This document shows positions 56,053 to 64,000 of a stretch of 64,000 nt of DNA, piece after piece. The stretch's first letter is position 1; each line of letters begins with the position of its first letter. The notes beneath the pieces are model-generated. The model made no database searches and had not been told where the DNA came from. It saw nothing but the letters and a program-made list of their open reading frames with translations. Source of the DNA: Micromonospora sp. MA102 (GTDB taxonomy: Bacteria > Actinomycetota > Actinomycetes > Mycobacteriales > Micromonosporaceae); contig NZ_JAMWEG010000001.1 of NCBI RefSeq assembly GCF_025460765.1, forward strand, positions 186,001 through 250,000, read 5' to 3'. A program made the position numbers and the translations under genes.

Positions 56053-57317
56053 GTCACCAGGTATTCCGGACTCGCCAAACCCAGGGTCAACAGCTGCCGC
56101 CGGTCCTGCGTGCCGCGTAGCACAGCGTAGGTGCGATTCGTCCACCTGTCGACACCCAGCAGGTACGCCAGGCTCTCCGGGGTCAACTGGTCGACCGGCG
56201 CCTGCTCGGCGACCCGGCCGGCCAGCCGCAGGCGGACCTGCGCGGCGGCGGAGGTCAACCAGGAGCCGCCGGAGGGCCAGCCGCCCACGTTGGGGGGCGC
56301 GAACGGCAACTGCCCCAGGTTCTCCAGGTCGTGCAGGACGGCCTTGCGGGTCTCCGCCGGCAGGTTGGCCGGCCGCACACCCAGTTGCCGCAGCGCACCG
56401 ACGAGCCACTCGACCGGCTGCTTCACCATGGTGCCGGCGGTCGCCTGGAACGCCTCGTCGGCGAGGAGCACCCGGAGCATGGCCATCGGCGCCGGGAAGG
56501 CGCGCGCCATCTTCTCCTGGAGCTCCTTCGGGATGGGCCGGGTGGACGAGCCGTACCGGAACCAGAGGCGGGCGGCGACGAACCGGGGACAGGCCTCCTG
56601 GGTCACCAGCAGGTCGACGAGGCTCTGCGCGGTGAAGTTCCCGGTACGGCCCAGAATGGTCTTGCGGCCCGGGTCGTGGGCCCGCGGGTCGAACACCGAG
56701 CGGCCCATGGTGAGGCTGAACCGCCAGCCGGTCAGCGCCCGCCCGGCCTCCTTGACGTCCTTCTCGGTGTAGTTGCCGATCCCCAGCAGGAACAGCTCGC
56801 ACAGCTCGCGGGCGAGGTTCTCGTTGGGTGCCTGCCGGGTGTTGAGGTGCCCGTCCAGGTAGTGGTTCAGCGCCGCGTCGACGACCATCCGCCGGGCCAG
56901 CACGGTGAAGTCGGAGGCGCCGCGCAGCGTCCGGTGCTGGCTGAGCATCAGCTGGGGACTGCGCACCTTCTTGACCGACGTGGCCCAGTGCCCGTGCCAG
57001 AAGAAGACCAGCTTCTCGACGGCCTGGTGGCTGGCCACCGTCATCCGGTTCAGCCACCACTCGGTGAGCTGCGCGGTCTGCGCGTCGCGCAGGTCCTCCA
57101 GCCGGACCTTCTCCTCGTAGGTCAGGTCGCGCTTGCCCGCGTACGCGTCGGGCCCGAGGTCCGGGACGGGCGCGCCCGTCGCGCCGACGTCCGGACCGGG
57201 CGGGGCGGTCAGACCGGTCAGGGCGGCGGCGTAGCCGGCCTGGCGAGCGGCGGCCAGCTCGACCGCGGTCGGGCCGAATCCGGCACGCCGCAGCAGCAGG
57301 CCGACACTGTCGCTCAT
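56049..57317 (-). CDS. DUF1800 protein
   Basis: The 422-residue protein starts SDSVGLLLRRAGFGPTAVEL and has the DUF1800 stretches FFWHGHWATSVKKVRSPQLML, NENLARELCELFLLGIGNYTE and WFRYGSSTRPIPKELQ. The family is of unknown biochemistry. ATG 57317 has TAAGGT 7 nt upstream, a leaderless layout, and the stop overlaps the DUF1501 gene, so both are made as a pair. Confidence 0.9.
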   Translation of the reverse strand: MSDSVGLLLRRAGFGPTAVELAAARQAGYAAALTGLTAPPGPDVGATGAPVPDLGPDAYAGKRDLTYEEKVRLEDLRDAQTAQLTEWWLNRMTVASHQAVEKLVFFWHGHWATSVKKVRSPQLMLSQHRTLRGASDFTVLARRMVVDAALNHYLDGHLNTRQAPNENLARELCELFLLGIGNYTEKDVKEAGRALTGWRFSLTMGRSVFDPRAHDPGRKTILGRTGNFTAQSLVDLLVTQEACPRFVAARLWFRYGSSTRPIPKELQEKMARAFPAPMAMLRVLLADEAFQATAGTMVKQPVEWLVGALRQLGVRPANLPAETRKAVLHDLENLGQLPFAPPNVGGWPSGGSWLTSAAAQVRLRLAGRVAEQAPVDQLTPESLAYLLGVDRWTNRTYAVLRGTQDRRQLLTLGLASPEYLVT

Positions 57318-57324
57318 GCCGACA

Positions 57325-57330
57325 ACCTTA
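57325..57330 (-). promoter_or_regulatory. -10 hexamer TAAGGT, leaderless DUF1800-DUF1501 operon
   Basis: TAAGGT ends 7 nt before ATG 57317. Confidence 0.5.
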
Positions 57331-57344
57331 GCGAGGGCCGCCGG

Positions 57345-58601
57345 TCAGGACAGACCGGTGTCCGACGCGACAGGTGTCGGCCGTGGACGGTCACGGGCCG
57401 GCAGCGCGACGAGAACCAGCGAGTAGACGACCATCCCGACGGCCGACGCGACCAGGTAGCCGGGCGCTCCGAATCGGACGGTCAGCAGCGGCGCGGCGAG
57501 CACCGTCAGGCCGAGCATGACGTAGCGGGCGCGCAGGAGCAGCGCGAACTCCCCCCGGATGAACCTGCTCAGCGAGCAGCCGTAGGAGAACCCCAGCGCG
57601 GTCTTCTCCAGCCCGGCGGCGACCAGGACCCAGCCCACCGGCAGGAACGACAGCGCGGGGACGAACTCCTGCCCGACGAGCACCGCCAGCCCGAGTGCGG
57701 CCGAACCGGCGGCCATGAACGCCCACGCCTGCACCCCGTCCCGCAGGTCCTGCCGCCGGGTCGTGCCGACGTCGGCCGTCCGCTGGTAGACCAGCACCCG
57801 CCGGACGGTGATCGACACGAACGCCAACGGCCCGAACAGCTGCTGGGTGAGGCGGATGACGCCGAGCGTGGCGGCCTCGGCGACGAACGCGGTGGCCTGC
57901 AGGGCGAGCACCGGGGTGAGACCGACGAGCAGGGCGTCCAGGGAGGCCGCGCCCATCACGCCCCGCCGGGACCGCACCCAGCCAAGCAGCCCGGCGAAGC
58001 GCGGCCGCCGCTCGGGTCGGCCGGCGGCGGCCAGCAGGAACACCACGTTCACCACGGTCCAGGACAGGCAGACGGCCAGCGGCGACCGGGTGGCGGCGAC
58101 CACCAGCACGACGAGCTGCGCGGCCAGCCACGCGGCCGTCTCCAGGAACACGGACCGGGCGGCGCCGGCCGCCACACCCGCGGCCCGGCCGATGTCCAGC
58201 GCGATCGCGAACGGGATGCCGGCCGCGTAGGCGACGGCCAGCTCGATCGACCCGCCGGACACGGCCAGCGCCGACGCCACCGCCAGGACCACGCCGGCGA
58301 GCCCGCCGGTGAACGCCGCGGCCACCGACCGCTGGCAGTCCGTCCGCTCGGCGGTCCGCTCGGCGTGCGCCTCGGCGAGCAGCGTCGCCTCGGCGAGGGA
58401 CCGCTGCAGGACGCCGCAGGTCAGTTGGAACACCAGCATCGCGGGCGCGGTGGCGCCGACCGCGGACAGGTCACCGGCGTAGCCGAGGGCCAGGCTGAAC
58501 ACCAGGCTCGTGCCCATGAGGGCCAGTTGCCCGAGGGTCAGGGCGAGCCGGGCCCAGTTGCGCCCGGCGGCGGCCCGGGGCGGGGCGACCGTCCCGGTCA
58601 C
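57345..58601 (-). CDS. Polysaccharide flippase-like membrane protein
   Basis: The 418-residue protein has about twelve helices in the MATE/Wzx arrangement (LALTLGQLALMGTSLVFSLAL, LLVGLTPVLALQATAF, GVIRLTQQLFGPLAFV). It most likely translocates a lipid-linked oligosaccharide in the exopolysaccharide pathway. GTG 58601 overlaps the glycosyltransferase stop by GTGA. The sequence is weakly conserved and the family call rests on topology and context. Confidence 0.7.
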   Translation of the reverse strand: MTGTVAPPRAAAGRNWARLALTLGQLALMGTSLVFSLALGYAGDLSAVGATAPAMLVFQLTCGVLQRSLAEATLLAEAHAERTAERTDCQRSVAAAFTGGLAGVVLAVASALAVSGGSIELAVAYAAGIPFAIALDIGRAAGVAAGAARSVFLETAAWLAAQLVVLVVAATRSPLAVCLSWTVVNVVFLLAAAGRPERRPRFAGLLGWVRSRRGVMGAASLDALLVGLTPVLALQATAFVAEAATLGVIRLTQQLFGPLAFVSITVRRVLVYQRTADVGTTRRQDLRDGVQAWAFMAAGSAALGLAVLVGQEFVPALSFLPVGWVLVAAGLEKTALGFSYGCSLSRFIRGEFALLLRARYVMLGLTVLAAPLLTVRFGAPGYLVASAVGMVVYSLVLVALPARDRPRPTPVASDTGLS

Positions 58602-59812
58602 CGCCGCCGCCCCACCGTCACGTCGTCCACGCCGGACAGCGCCCGCCGGGTGGCGGCCACGACGGCCTGCGGCAGCGTCGTCGCCGCGCCGCCGCCGCCC
58701 TTGGCGACCGGGGGCGCCGCGCCCGCCAGCAGCTCACCGAGCGCGGCCGCGGCCGCGGCCGGGTCCTGGAAGTCGGCGTACGCGTAGGCGCCGCCGGACA
58801 CGGCCGCCGCCTCGGGCAGGCCGCCGAGCGGCGCGACCAGCATCGGCTTGCCGGTGCGCCCGACCTCGACGGCGACCCGGCCGAACGGCTCCATCCAGCG
58901 GGACGGGATGAGGACGACGTCGACCGCGTCGCAGAACGCGTCGACCGTCATGTGGCCGGCCAGGTGCAGGTCGACCTCCTCCGAGCGGGCCAGCTCGGCC
59001 AGCGTCCGGGTGTAGTCGGGCTGCCCCTCCCCGGCGACCAGCATCCGCACCGGGGTGCCGGTGCTCCGCTGGTGGGCGCCGGCCGTGCGGATGGCCGACT
59101 CGATGCCCTTCACCGGGTCGAGACGGCCGAGGTAGCCGACCACGAGCCGGGTCTCGTCGACGCGCCGGGCCGGGCGTACCGCTTCCGGCGGGCCGACCAG
59201 CGGGTAGCCGACGAGGCTCGCCGCCGGGGTGGTCAGGCCCGCCTCGGCGAGTTCGTCGCGGACGAACCCGGAGACGCAGACGCTCACCGCGCCGCGCGGG
59301 GTGGCGCCCCGCATGATCCCGGCCTTGACCCGGCACTCCCCGCACAGGGTCGCGCAGGTGCGGGAGTCCTTCAGCCGCGACCGGCGCCAGCAGGTGTCGC
59401 TCAGGTCGTGGAAGACCCGGACGTACCGCAGGCCGCGCGCCCGCACCCAGCGGGGCAGCCAGGGGCCGGTGCGGGAGATGTTGGTGGCCACCACGGCGTC
59501 GGGCCGGAACGTCCGGATCCGCCGGGTCAGGCGGGACGCGACGAGGGGCAGCAGCCAGGCGGTCAGGAACTCCAGCCCGCGCCGGATCCGGGTGTCCGCG
59601 TGCTGCCGCCGGGCGAAGGGCCGCCGGACGGCGTGCACGGTGAGTGGACCGTCGGCGTACGTGTTGTCGCTGGTGGCGGGCACGAAGACCGACACGTCGG
59701 CGAAGCCGGCCAGTTCCCGCGCGGCCGCCCGGGCGGAGCGCTCCGCGCCGCCGACCTCATCGGGCCACCACCAGTCGGCGAGGACGGCGACCCGGGGCCG
59801 TGGTTCAGTCAT
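58598..59812 (-). CDS. Glycosyltransferase family 4
   Basis: The 404-residue enzyme has a GT-B fold: N-terminal AVLADWWWPDEVGGAERSARA and C-terminal VGYLGRLDPVKGIESAI, LVAGEGQPDYTRTL, IPSRWMEPFGRVAVEVGRTGKPML with the conserved E(x7)E pair. A cluster of cysteines (DTCWRR, RTCATLCGECRVKAG) in the N-terminal half is unusual and recalls GT4 proteins that bind a metal or have a variant acceptor site. It adds a sugar to the growing repeat unit. ATG 59812 overlaps the polymerase gene by 8 nt. Confidence 0.9.
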   Translation of the reverse strand: MTEPRPRVAVLADWWWPDEVGGAERSARAAARELAGFADVSVFVPATSDNTYADGPLTVHAVRRPFARRQHADTRIRRGLEFLTAWLLPLVASRLTRRIRTFRPDAVVATNISRTGPWLPRWVRARGLRYVRVFHDLSDTCWRRSRLKDSRTCATLCGECRVKAGIMRGATPRGAVSVCVSGFVRDELAEAGLTTPAASLVGYPLVGPPEAVRPARRVDETRLVVGYLGRLDPVKGIESAIRTAGAHQRSTGTPVRMLVAGEGQPDYTRTLAELARSEEVDLHLAGHMTVDAFCDAVDVVLIPSRWMEPFGRVAVEVGRTGKPMLVAPLGGLPEAAAVSGGAYAYADFQDPAAAAAALGELLAGAAPPVAKGGGGAATTLPQAVVAATRRALSGVDDVTVGRRR

Positions 59813-61286
59813 GGGGCGCCATCTCCTCGGTTCGGGTGGGTGCCACGGTCGGGGGGTCGTGGTCCACCGGTGGAGGCGGTCGGGTCAGCCGCCAGCCCCG
59901 GTCGGGCAGGACGAGCACGCCCACGACGAGCACCGCGAACGCGGCGCCGACGAACGGGATCTGCGCGCCGAGGGGACCGCGCAGCAGGCCGATCTGGAAG
60001 GCGGCGAAGGTGACCGTGAGGGCCGTCCCCAGGCCGGCCGGCGTGGCGCTCAGCGCCCGGTCGAGCCGCCGGGCGAGCCGCCCGTAGAAGAAGAACAGCA
60101 CCACCACGCCGACGAAGGCGAACTCCAGGTACGTCTCGGCCCAGAACGGCAGGGCCAGGTTCTGGAAGGAGTAGCCCCGGCTGGCCGCCACCGCGTTGCC
60201 GGCGGGGATTGCCTTCCCCTCCCACCAGGACCGGGGCACCCAGAACAGCAGCGCGGAGACGAGGTGATGGCCCCAGCTGTGGCCGTGCACGCGGGCGTAG
60301 TAGACGGCGTTCACGGTCTGCTGGAACCCGTCGAAGTCCCACGTGTAGTAGGCGTCCAGGCCCAGCCGGAGGTCGCCGCGCGAGCGCTCGTTGCGGAACA
60401 GGTTCGCCAGCGGATAGAGCACGGCGAGGCCGGTGAGCATGCCGAGCGAGAACAAGGTCCGCCAGCGCTGCCGCTCGAACCGCACGATCGCCAGGCCGGC
60501 GGCGAGCAGCACGCCGAAGGCGGTGAACCGGTTCGCGGAGAGCGGGTTGTTGTAGACGACGTTGAGGAGCACCGCGACGGCCGTGGTGCCCAGCAGCACC
60601 CACCGTGCCCTCGGTCCGGCGTAGGTCCGGCTCCGCCAGCAGAGCAGGCACAGCACCAGGGCGACCGCGGCGACGGCGGCCGGGAAGGTGCTGAGCAGGC
60701 CGAGCAGCGCCAGGTCCTGCCGGCTCTTCAGGCCGGCCTCGGCGATGGCGCGCTGGAGGTCGTCGCGGCTGCCGAACCGGACGGCCAGGCCGCCGGTCAT
60801 CGGCAGGCAGACGACGGCCAGCACCGCGGCGGTGACGGTGACCGCCAGCGCCTTCTCGATGGTGATCCGGGTGCGGGGCGAGGTGTCCGACCGCGGCGCG
60901 GGCCGGCGTCGGGTGTTGCCGGCCCAGTAGGCCAGCACCGCGAACAGGAGGATGACCTGCGCGCTGACGTAGTACTGGTCCAGCGGCAGGTCGGGCCAGG
61001 GCAGCCGCCGGTCCCGGATCTGCAGCAGCGGCGCGAAGCCCACCCAGACCGTGACGAAGGCCCAGAACGTCACGGACACCGGGCTGAACGACGCCGACCG
61101 GGTGGTCTGGTAGAGCGCCGTCAGGCACACCGCCACCACGACGAGGCCGAGCCCACCGGCGACGGTCGGGCGGGGCAGCACGGTGGTCACCCCGAGGGCC
61201 GTGACGACGGCCAGCACCGCGACGGCCACGACCAGGGCGCGGCCGCCCGGCCTGCGCAGGCGCGGGGCGGTGTCAGGCGGTCTCAT
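59805..61286 (-). CDS. O-antigen polymerase-like protein (Wzy type)
   Basis: The 493-residue integral membrane protein has about twelve helices with a large extracytoplasmic loop (RNERSRGDLRLGLDAYYTWDF, HGHSWGHHLVSALLFWVPRSW). It fits an oligosaccharide repeat-unit polymerase. Sequence conservation of this family is low, so the call is from topology and position between two glycosyltransferases. ATG 61286 overlaps the upstream glycosyltransferase stop at 61273. Confidence 0.8.
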   Translation of the reverse strand: MRPPDTAPRLRRPGGRALVVAVAVLAVVTALGVTTVLPRPTVAGGLGLVVVAVCLTALYQTTRSASFSPVSVTFWAFVTVWVGFAPLLQIRDRRLPWPDLPLDQYYVSAQVILLFAVLAYWAGNTRRRPAPRSDTSPRTRITIEKALAVTVTAAVLAVVCLPMTGGLAVRFGSRDDLQRAIAEAGLKSRQDLALLGLLSTFPAAVAAVALVLCLLCWRSRTYAGPRARWVLLGTTAVAVLLNVVYNNPLSANRFTAFGVLLAAGLAIVRFERQRWRTLFSLGMLTGLAVLYPLANLFRNERSRGDLRLGLDAYYTWDFDGFQQTVNAVYYARVHGHSWGHHLVSALLFWVPRSWWEGKAIPAGNAVAASRGYSFQNLALPFWAETYLEFAFVGVVVLFFFYGRLARRLDRALSATPAGLGTALTVTFAAFQIGLLRGPLGAQIPFVGAAFAVLVVGVLVLPDRGWRLTRPPPPVDHDPPTVAPTRTEEMAPHD

Positions 61287-62430
61287 CGGCGACCCACGAG
61301 GCGACGTTGGCGCGGAAGACCGCGGTGGAGAACCGGGCGGCGTGGGCGTGGACCCGGTCCCGGTCCAGGGCGTCGACGTGCCGCAGCATGGCGGCGTACG
61401 CCCGCGGGTCGTCCGAGTCGACCAGGAAGCCGGTCTCGCCGTCGACGACCGTCTCCAGCACCCCGCCCCGGCGCAGCCCCAGCACCGGTGTGCCGCAGGC
61501 CATCGCCTCCACCGGGATGATGCCGAAGTCCTCGTGGGTGGGGAAGAGCAGGCACCGCGCGCCCCAGTACAGCTCGCGGAGCCGGTCCCGGGACGGCTGC
61601 CGCTCGAAGGTGACCGGGACGCCGACGCGGGCGGCCTGCCGGCGCAGGGCCTCCTCCTCCGGCCCCGATCCGGCGATGACCAGCGGCATCCCGGCGGCGT
61701 CGGCGATGTCGATCATCAGGTCGAACTTCTTGTACGGGATCCAGCGTCCGACGCCGAGCAGGTAGTCGCGGTCCTGCCGGCGCTGCGCGGCCGGCGCGTC
61801 GGCGAAGTGGTCCACGTCGACCGGCGGGTGAATGATGCGGGCGTCGCGCTGCCAGAACCGCTGGATGCGGGCCTGCACCTCGCGCGAGTTGGCGGCGTAG
61901 CTGTGGACGTGCCGGCTCAGGCGGACGTCGGCGCCCTGGAGCACGCGCCGGGGCACGGTCAGCACCCCGTTCGAGCCGCGGCCGTCGAAGTCCGGGCTCC
62001 ACAGGTAGCGGGCCGGCGAGTGGATGTAGCTCAGGTAGCGCGCGTCCGGGGCGGACCGGAACTTGACGGTGTGCGCGAAGGCGTGGCTCGACGAGATGAC
62101 CACGTCGAACCGCTCGCTGCTGAGCGTGCGCCAGGTCAGCGGCATGAGCGGCAACGCCAGCGCCTTGGACCGCCGCAACGGGGTCCGGGCCAGCCACGAC
62201 TCCTGGAGGTCGAGGCCGCGTCGCGCGTCGCGGTCGCGCCACAGCACGAACCCCTTCGCGTCGGGCAGCACCTCCTGGATGGCCAGGAAGACGTTCTCCG
62301 AGCCGCCGGTGGCGCCGAACCACTCGTGCACGAGGGCGACCGACCGGCCGGCCAGCAGCGGGCCGGCGGCGCCCCCGCCAGCAGGATCGACCCCGGCGGC
62401 GTCGCCGTCCCTGCTGATCATTCCGCTCAC
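61273..62430 (-). CDS. Glycosyltransferase family 4
   Basis: The 385-residue enzyme shows VALVHEWFGATGGSENVFLAI (N-terminal), YLLGVGRWIPYKKFDLMIDIA, VIAGSGPEEEALRRQA, and FPTHEDFGIIPVEAMACGTPVLGL with the E(x7)E pair. It is of the WbaZ/mannosyltransferase type. GTG 62430 overlaps the acyltransferase stop by GTGA; ATG 62421 is in frame with GGGGTGAG 4 nt upstream and is a reasonable alternative. It is the second gene of the minus-strand block that starts beyond the right edge. Confidence 0.9.
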   Translation of the reverse strand: MSGMISRDGDAAGVDPAGGGAAGPLLAGRSVALVHEWFGATGGSENVFLAIQEVLPDAKGFVLWRDRDARRGLDLQESWLARTPLRRSKALALPLMPLTWRTLSSERFDVVISSSHAFAHTVKFRSAPDARYLSYIHSPARYLWSPDFDGRGSNGVLTVPRRVLQGADVRLSRHVHSYAANSREVQARIQRFWQRDARIIHPPVDVDHFADAPAAQRRQDRDYLLGVGRWIPYKKFDLMIDIADAAGMPLVIAGSGPEEEALRRQAARVGVPVTFERQPSRDRLRELYWGARCLLFPTHEDFGIIPVEAMACGTPVLGLRRGGVLETVVDGETGFLVDSDDPRAYAAMLRHVDALDRDRVHAHAARFSTAVFRANVASWVADETA

Positions 62431-64000
62431 CCCATCACCATCTGCAACTGCTCGTCGAGCCGGGCCGCCAGCGTCCGCGCGTACGTCGCCGTGAGGTGAT
62501 TGGTGTCGCGGTACACGAGCACCCCACCGATCACCGCCGCGCACCGGTCGGCGGGACAGATGGCGTCGTTCAGGTCGACCAGCCGTACCCCGGTCAGGCC
62601 CCGCGCCGCGTCCACCTGGAGCGGACCGATGCCCGCCAGCGCCTTGTCGCGCGGCACCGCGCACCTGGTCAGCTCCTCCCGGTGGGCCGACACGCACTCC
62701 GCGACGTCCAGGCGCGGCGCCGGGGTGTCCCGCAGCACCACCACGGGGGCGATCCCGGCAAGGGACCGCCAGGTCCGGTGCATCCCGTCCACCAGCGCGG
62801 CGCGGCCCGCCGACCCCTTGAGCGTCCGGCCGTCGCGGTAGGCGGAGTAGTTGTAGCTGCTCGTCACGACCAGGTTCGGGCGGTCGGCGGCGAGCCGGCC
62901 GGGCAGCTCCCGGTTCCACGCCGCGCAGGTGTCGGCGGGTCGCTGGCCGTCCGCGCCGACCACCTCGACGTCGAGGACCGGGCAGCTCGACTTGGTGTAC
63001 GTCAGCAGTCGCCAGTTCCGCCGTTCCGCCACCGCCCGCAGCGTCGGCACCCACTGCGCGGCGTGCGAGTCGCCGACCACGGCGATGGTGACCGTGGCGT
63101 CCTGCGGGCCGTACGCGCAGCGCAGCACCTCGGGTTCGGTGGGACCGGCGTGGCACCGGTCGGCGTAGACCGACGGGAGGTCGTCCCGGGCCACCGCCGG
63201 GTCGGGCACCACGGATGAGGCGCGGTCGACGGGCACCCCGGCGCCGGTCGCGCCGTCGGCGGTGAGCACGGCGGCGCCCGGCGCGTCGCGCACGCCCCCG
63301 CTGGCCGGCGCGGCCGGGCCGGTGACGGTCTGGAAGGCCAGCCCCGCGCAGACCGACAGCACGGTGCAGGCCGCCCCGACCGCGAGCGCCACCCGGGGCC
63401 GCACCGCGAGCCGCGGCGAGCGCCAGACCGGCCGTTCCACCAGCCGGCTGGTCAGGTACGCGAGCACCACCGACAGCGCCACGGTGGCGACCACGGCCAG
63501 CGTGCCCGGCTCGGGCATCCGCGCCGTGAGGACCACCAGCAGCGGCCAGTGCCAGAGGTAGAGCGTGTACGAGATCCCGCCGAGGAACTGCAGCGGCGGC
63601 AGCCGCAGGAACGCGACCGGACCGTACCGCGCGGTGGCCCCGGCGGCGATGACGAGGGCGGCGCCGACGGTGGCGGGCAGCGCCATCGTGCCCGGGAACG
63701 GGGTCGAGGTGCTCAGCACCACGGCGGAGGCGGCGACGGCCGCGACGCCGAGCCAGCCCGCCGCCGCGGCGACCCCGCCGGTCAGCCGCCGGATCGGCGC
63801 CAGCGCGAGCAGCGCGCCGACGGCGAGTTCCCACATCCGCGTGGTGGTGACGAAGTAGGCCCGGCCGGGTTCGGCCTCGACCAGCAGGACCGACCAGGCG
63901 AAGGAGGCCGCCCAGACGACAGCCACCGCGACGAACGCGAGAGTGCGGAACCGGGAGGCCGGGGTGCGTCCCCGCCGGGCCAGCCAGGCGACGCCCACCA
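62427..64000 (-). CDS. OafA-type acyltransferase with C-terminal SGNH domain, 5' end beyond the window
   Basis: Only the C-terminal 524 codons are visible. The first part has acyltransferase-3 helices (FVTTTRMWELAVGALLAL, LQFLGGISYTLYLWHWPLL), and the second a periplasmic SGNH esterase-like domain with VVGDSHAAQWVPTL (Ser block) and DTNHLTATYART (His block). Such proteins O-acetylate surface glycans. The window cuts the gene before the usual N-terminal HxxxD-containing region, which should lie to the right. It overlaps the next gene by GTGA. Confidence 0.88.
   Translation of the reverse strand, partial: VGVAWLARRGRTPASRFRTLAFVAVAVVWAASFAWSVLLVEAEPGRAYFVTTTRMWELAVGALLALAPIRRLTGGVAAAAGWLGVAAVAASAVVLSTSTPFPGTMALPATVGAALVIAAGATARYGPVAFLRLPPLQFLGGISYTLYLWHWPLLVVLTARMPEPGTLAVVATVALSVVLAYLTSRLVERPVWRSPRLAVRPRVALAVGAACTVLSVCAGLAFQTVTGPAAPASGGVRDAPGAAVLTADGATGAGVPVDRASSVVPDPAVARDDLPSVYADRCHAGPTEPEVLRCAYGPQDATVTIAVVGDSHAAQWVPTLRAVAERRNWRLLTYTKSSCPVLDVEVVGADGQRPADTCAAWNRELPGRLAADRPNLVVTSSYNYSAYRDGRTLKGSAGRAALVDGMHRTWRSLAGIAPVVVLRDTPAPRLDVAECVSAHREELTRCAVPRDKALAGIGPLQVDAARGLTGVRLVDLNDAICPADRCAAVIGGVLVYRDTNHLTATYARTLAARLDEQLQMVMG

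Noticed and set aside
56331..58787. An 818-codon open reading frame on the plus strand
   Set aside because: It lies opposite the DUF1800 gene and the flippase-like gene, and its composition is Arg/Gly/Pro-rich without motifs.
1..64000. CRISPR arrays, prophage, rRNA genes or a chromosomal origin
   Set aside because: No regularly spaced repeats, phage structural genes, rRNA sequence or DnaA-box cluster was found on reading through the window.

Overview
The window comes from a very GC-rich actinobacterium, most likely Micromonosporaceae and Micromonospora-like. The evidence is near-universal G or C at third codon positions, frequent GTG starts, many 4-nt ATGA/GTGA gene overlaps, a broad class of leaderless promoters (a TANNNT hexamer 5-8 nt upstream of the start codon), LCP proteins and L,D-transpeptidases, a SigC-like ECF factor and a sortase F. 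The genus is inferred from general resemblance, not from a search.

Layout. 1-4.5 kb: tRNA thiolation (mnmA with its cysteine desulfurase), the start of a MetE-like gene, and a sortase F/DUF4397 pair. 4.7-6.1 kb: an ECF sigma/anti-sigma pair behind a tiny leaderless leader ORF. 6.2-16.5 kb: etfBA, acetyltransferases, small membrane proteins, a thiamine-diphosphate enzyme, an enoyl-CoA hydratase, two DUF6232-like paralogues and a rhodanese. 16.6-28.5 kb: GlxA-type regulator, ribokinase, ABC ATPases (one operon preceded by a leader ORF), a ROK repressor divergent from a family 3 N-acetylhexosaminidase, a PP2C phosphatase beside a STAS protein, and a TetR operon with twin palindromic operators. 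28.7-30.3 kb: a degenerate IS1341-type tnpB element. 30.3-36.3 kb: an HTH-ClpN regulator with two perfect operators, an LPXTG protein, two tRNA-Lys, two tandem L,D-transpeptidases and tRNA-His.

36.3-51.9 kb: oligoribonuclease, a GT87 mannosyltransferase-like protein, then a copper-flavoured locus in which copCD-ycnI diverges from a SigC-like sigma factor, a MauE protein, a DsbA-like thioredoxin and an unrecognised membrane protein. Three exported products of this locus are predicted to begin with histidine after signal cleavage. Next come a CbiMNQO-type nickel/cobalt ECF importer behind a Nur-box-like site, bcp, an HNH endonuclease/HTH fusion whose last codons lie inside a tRNA-Leu gene, an expansin and a methyltransferase. 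52-64 kb: an exopolysaccharide cluster (LCP ligase, initiating sugar transferase, DUF1501/DUF1800 pair, flippase-like protein, two glycosyltransferases, a Wzy-like polymerase and an OafA/SGNH acyltransferase cut by the window edge).

The most promising leads are the N-terminal-histidine copper locus, the HNH/tRNA-Leu overlap, the two leaderless leader ORFs coupled to downstream genes, and the paired palindromes upstream of the HTH-ClpN and TetR-operon genes. All functional statements rest on motif recognition by eye; no search or folding program was run.
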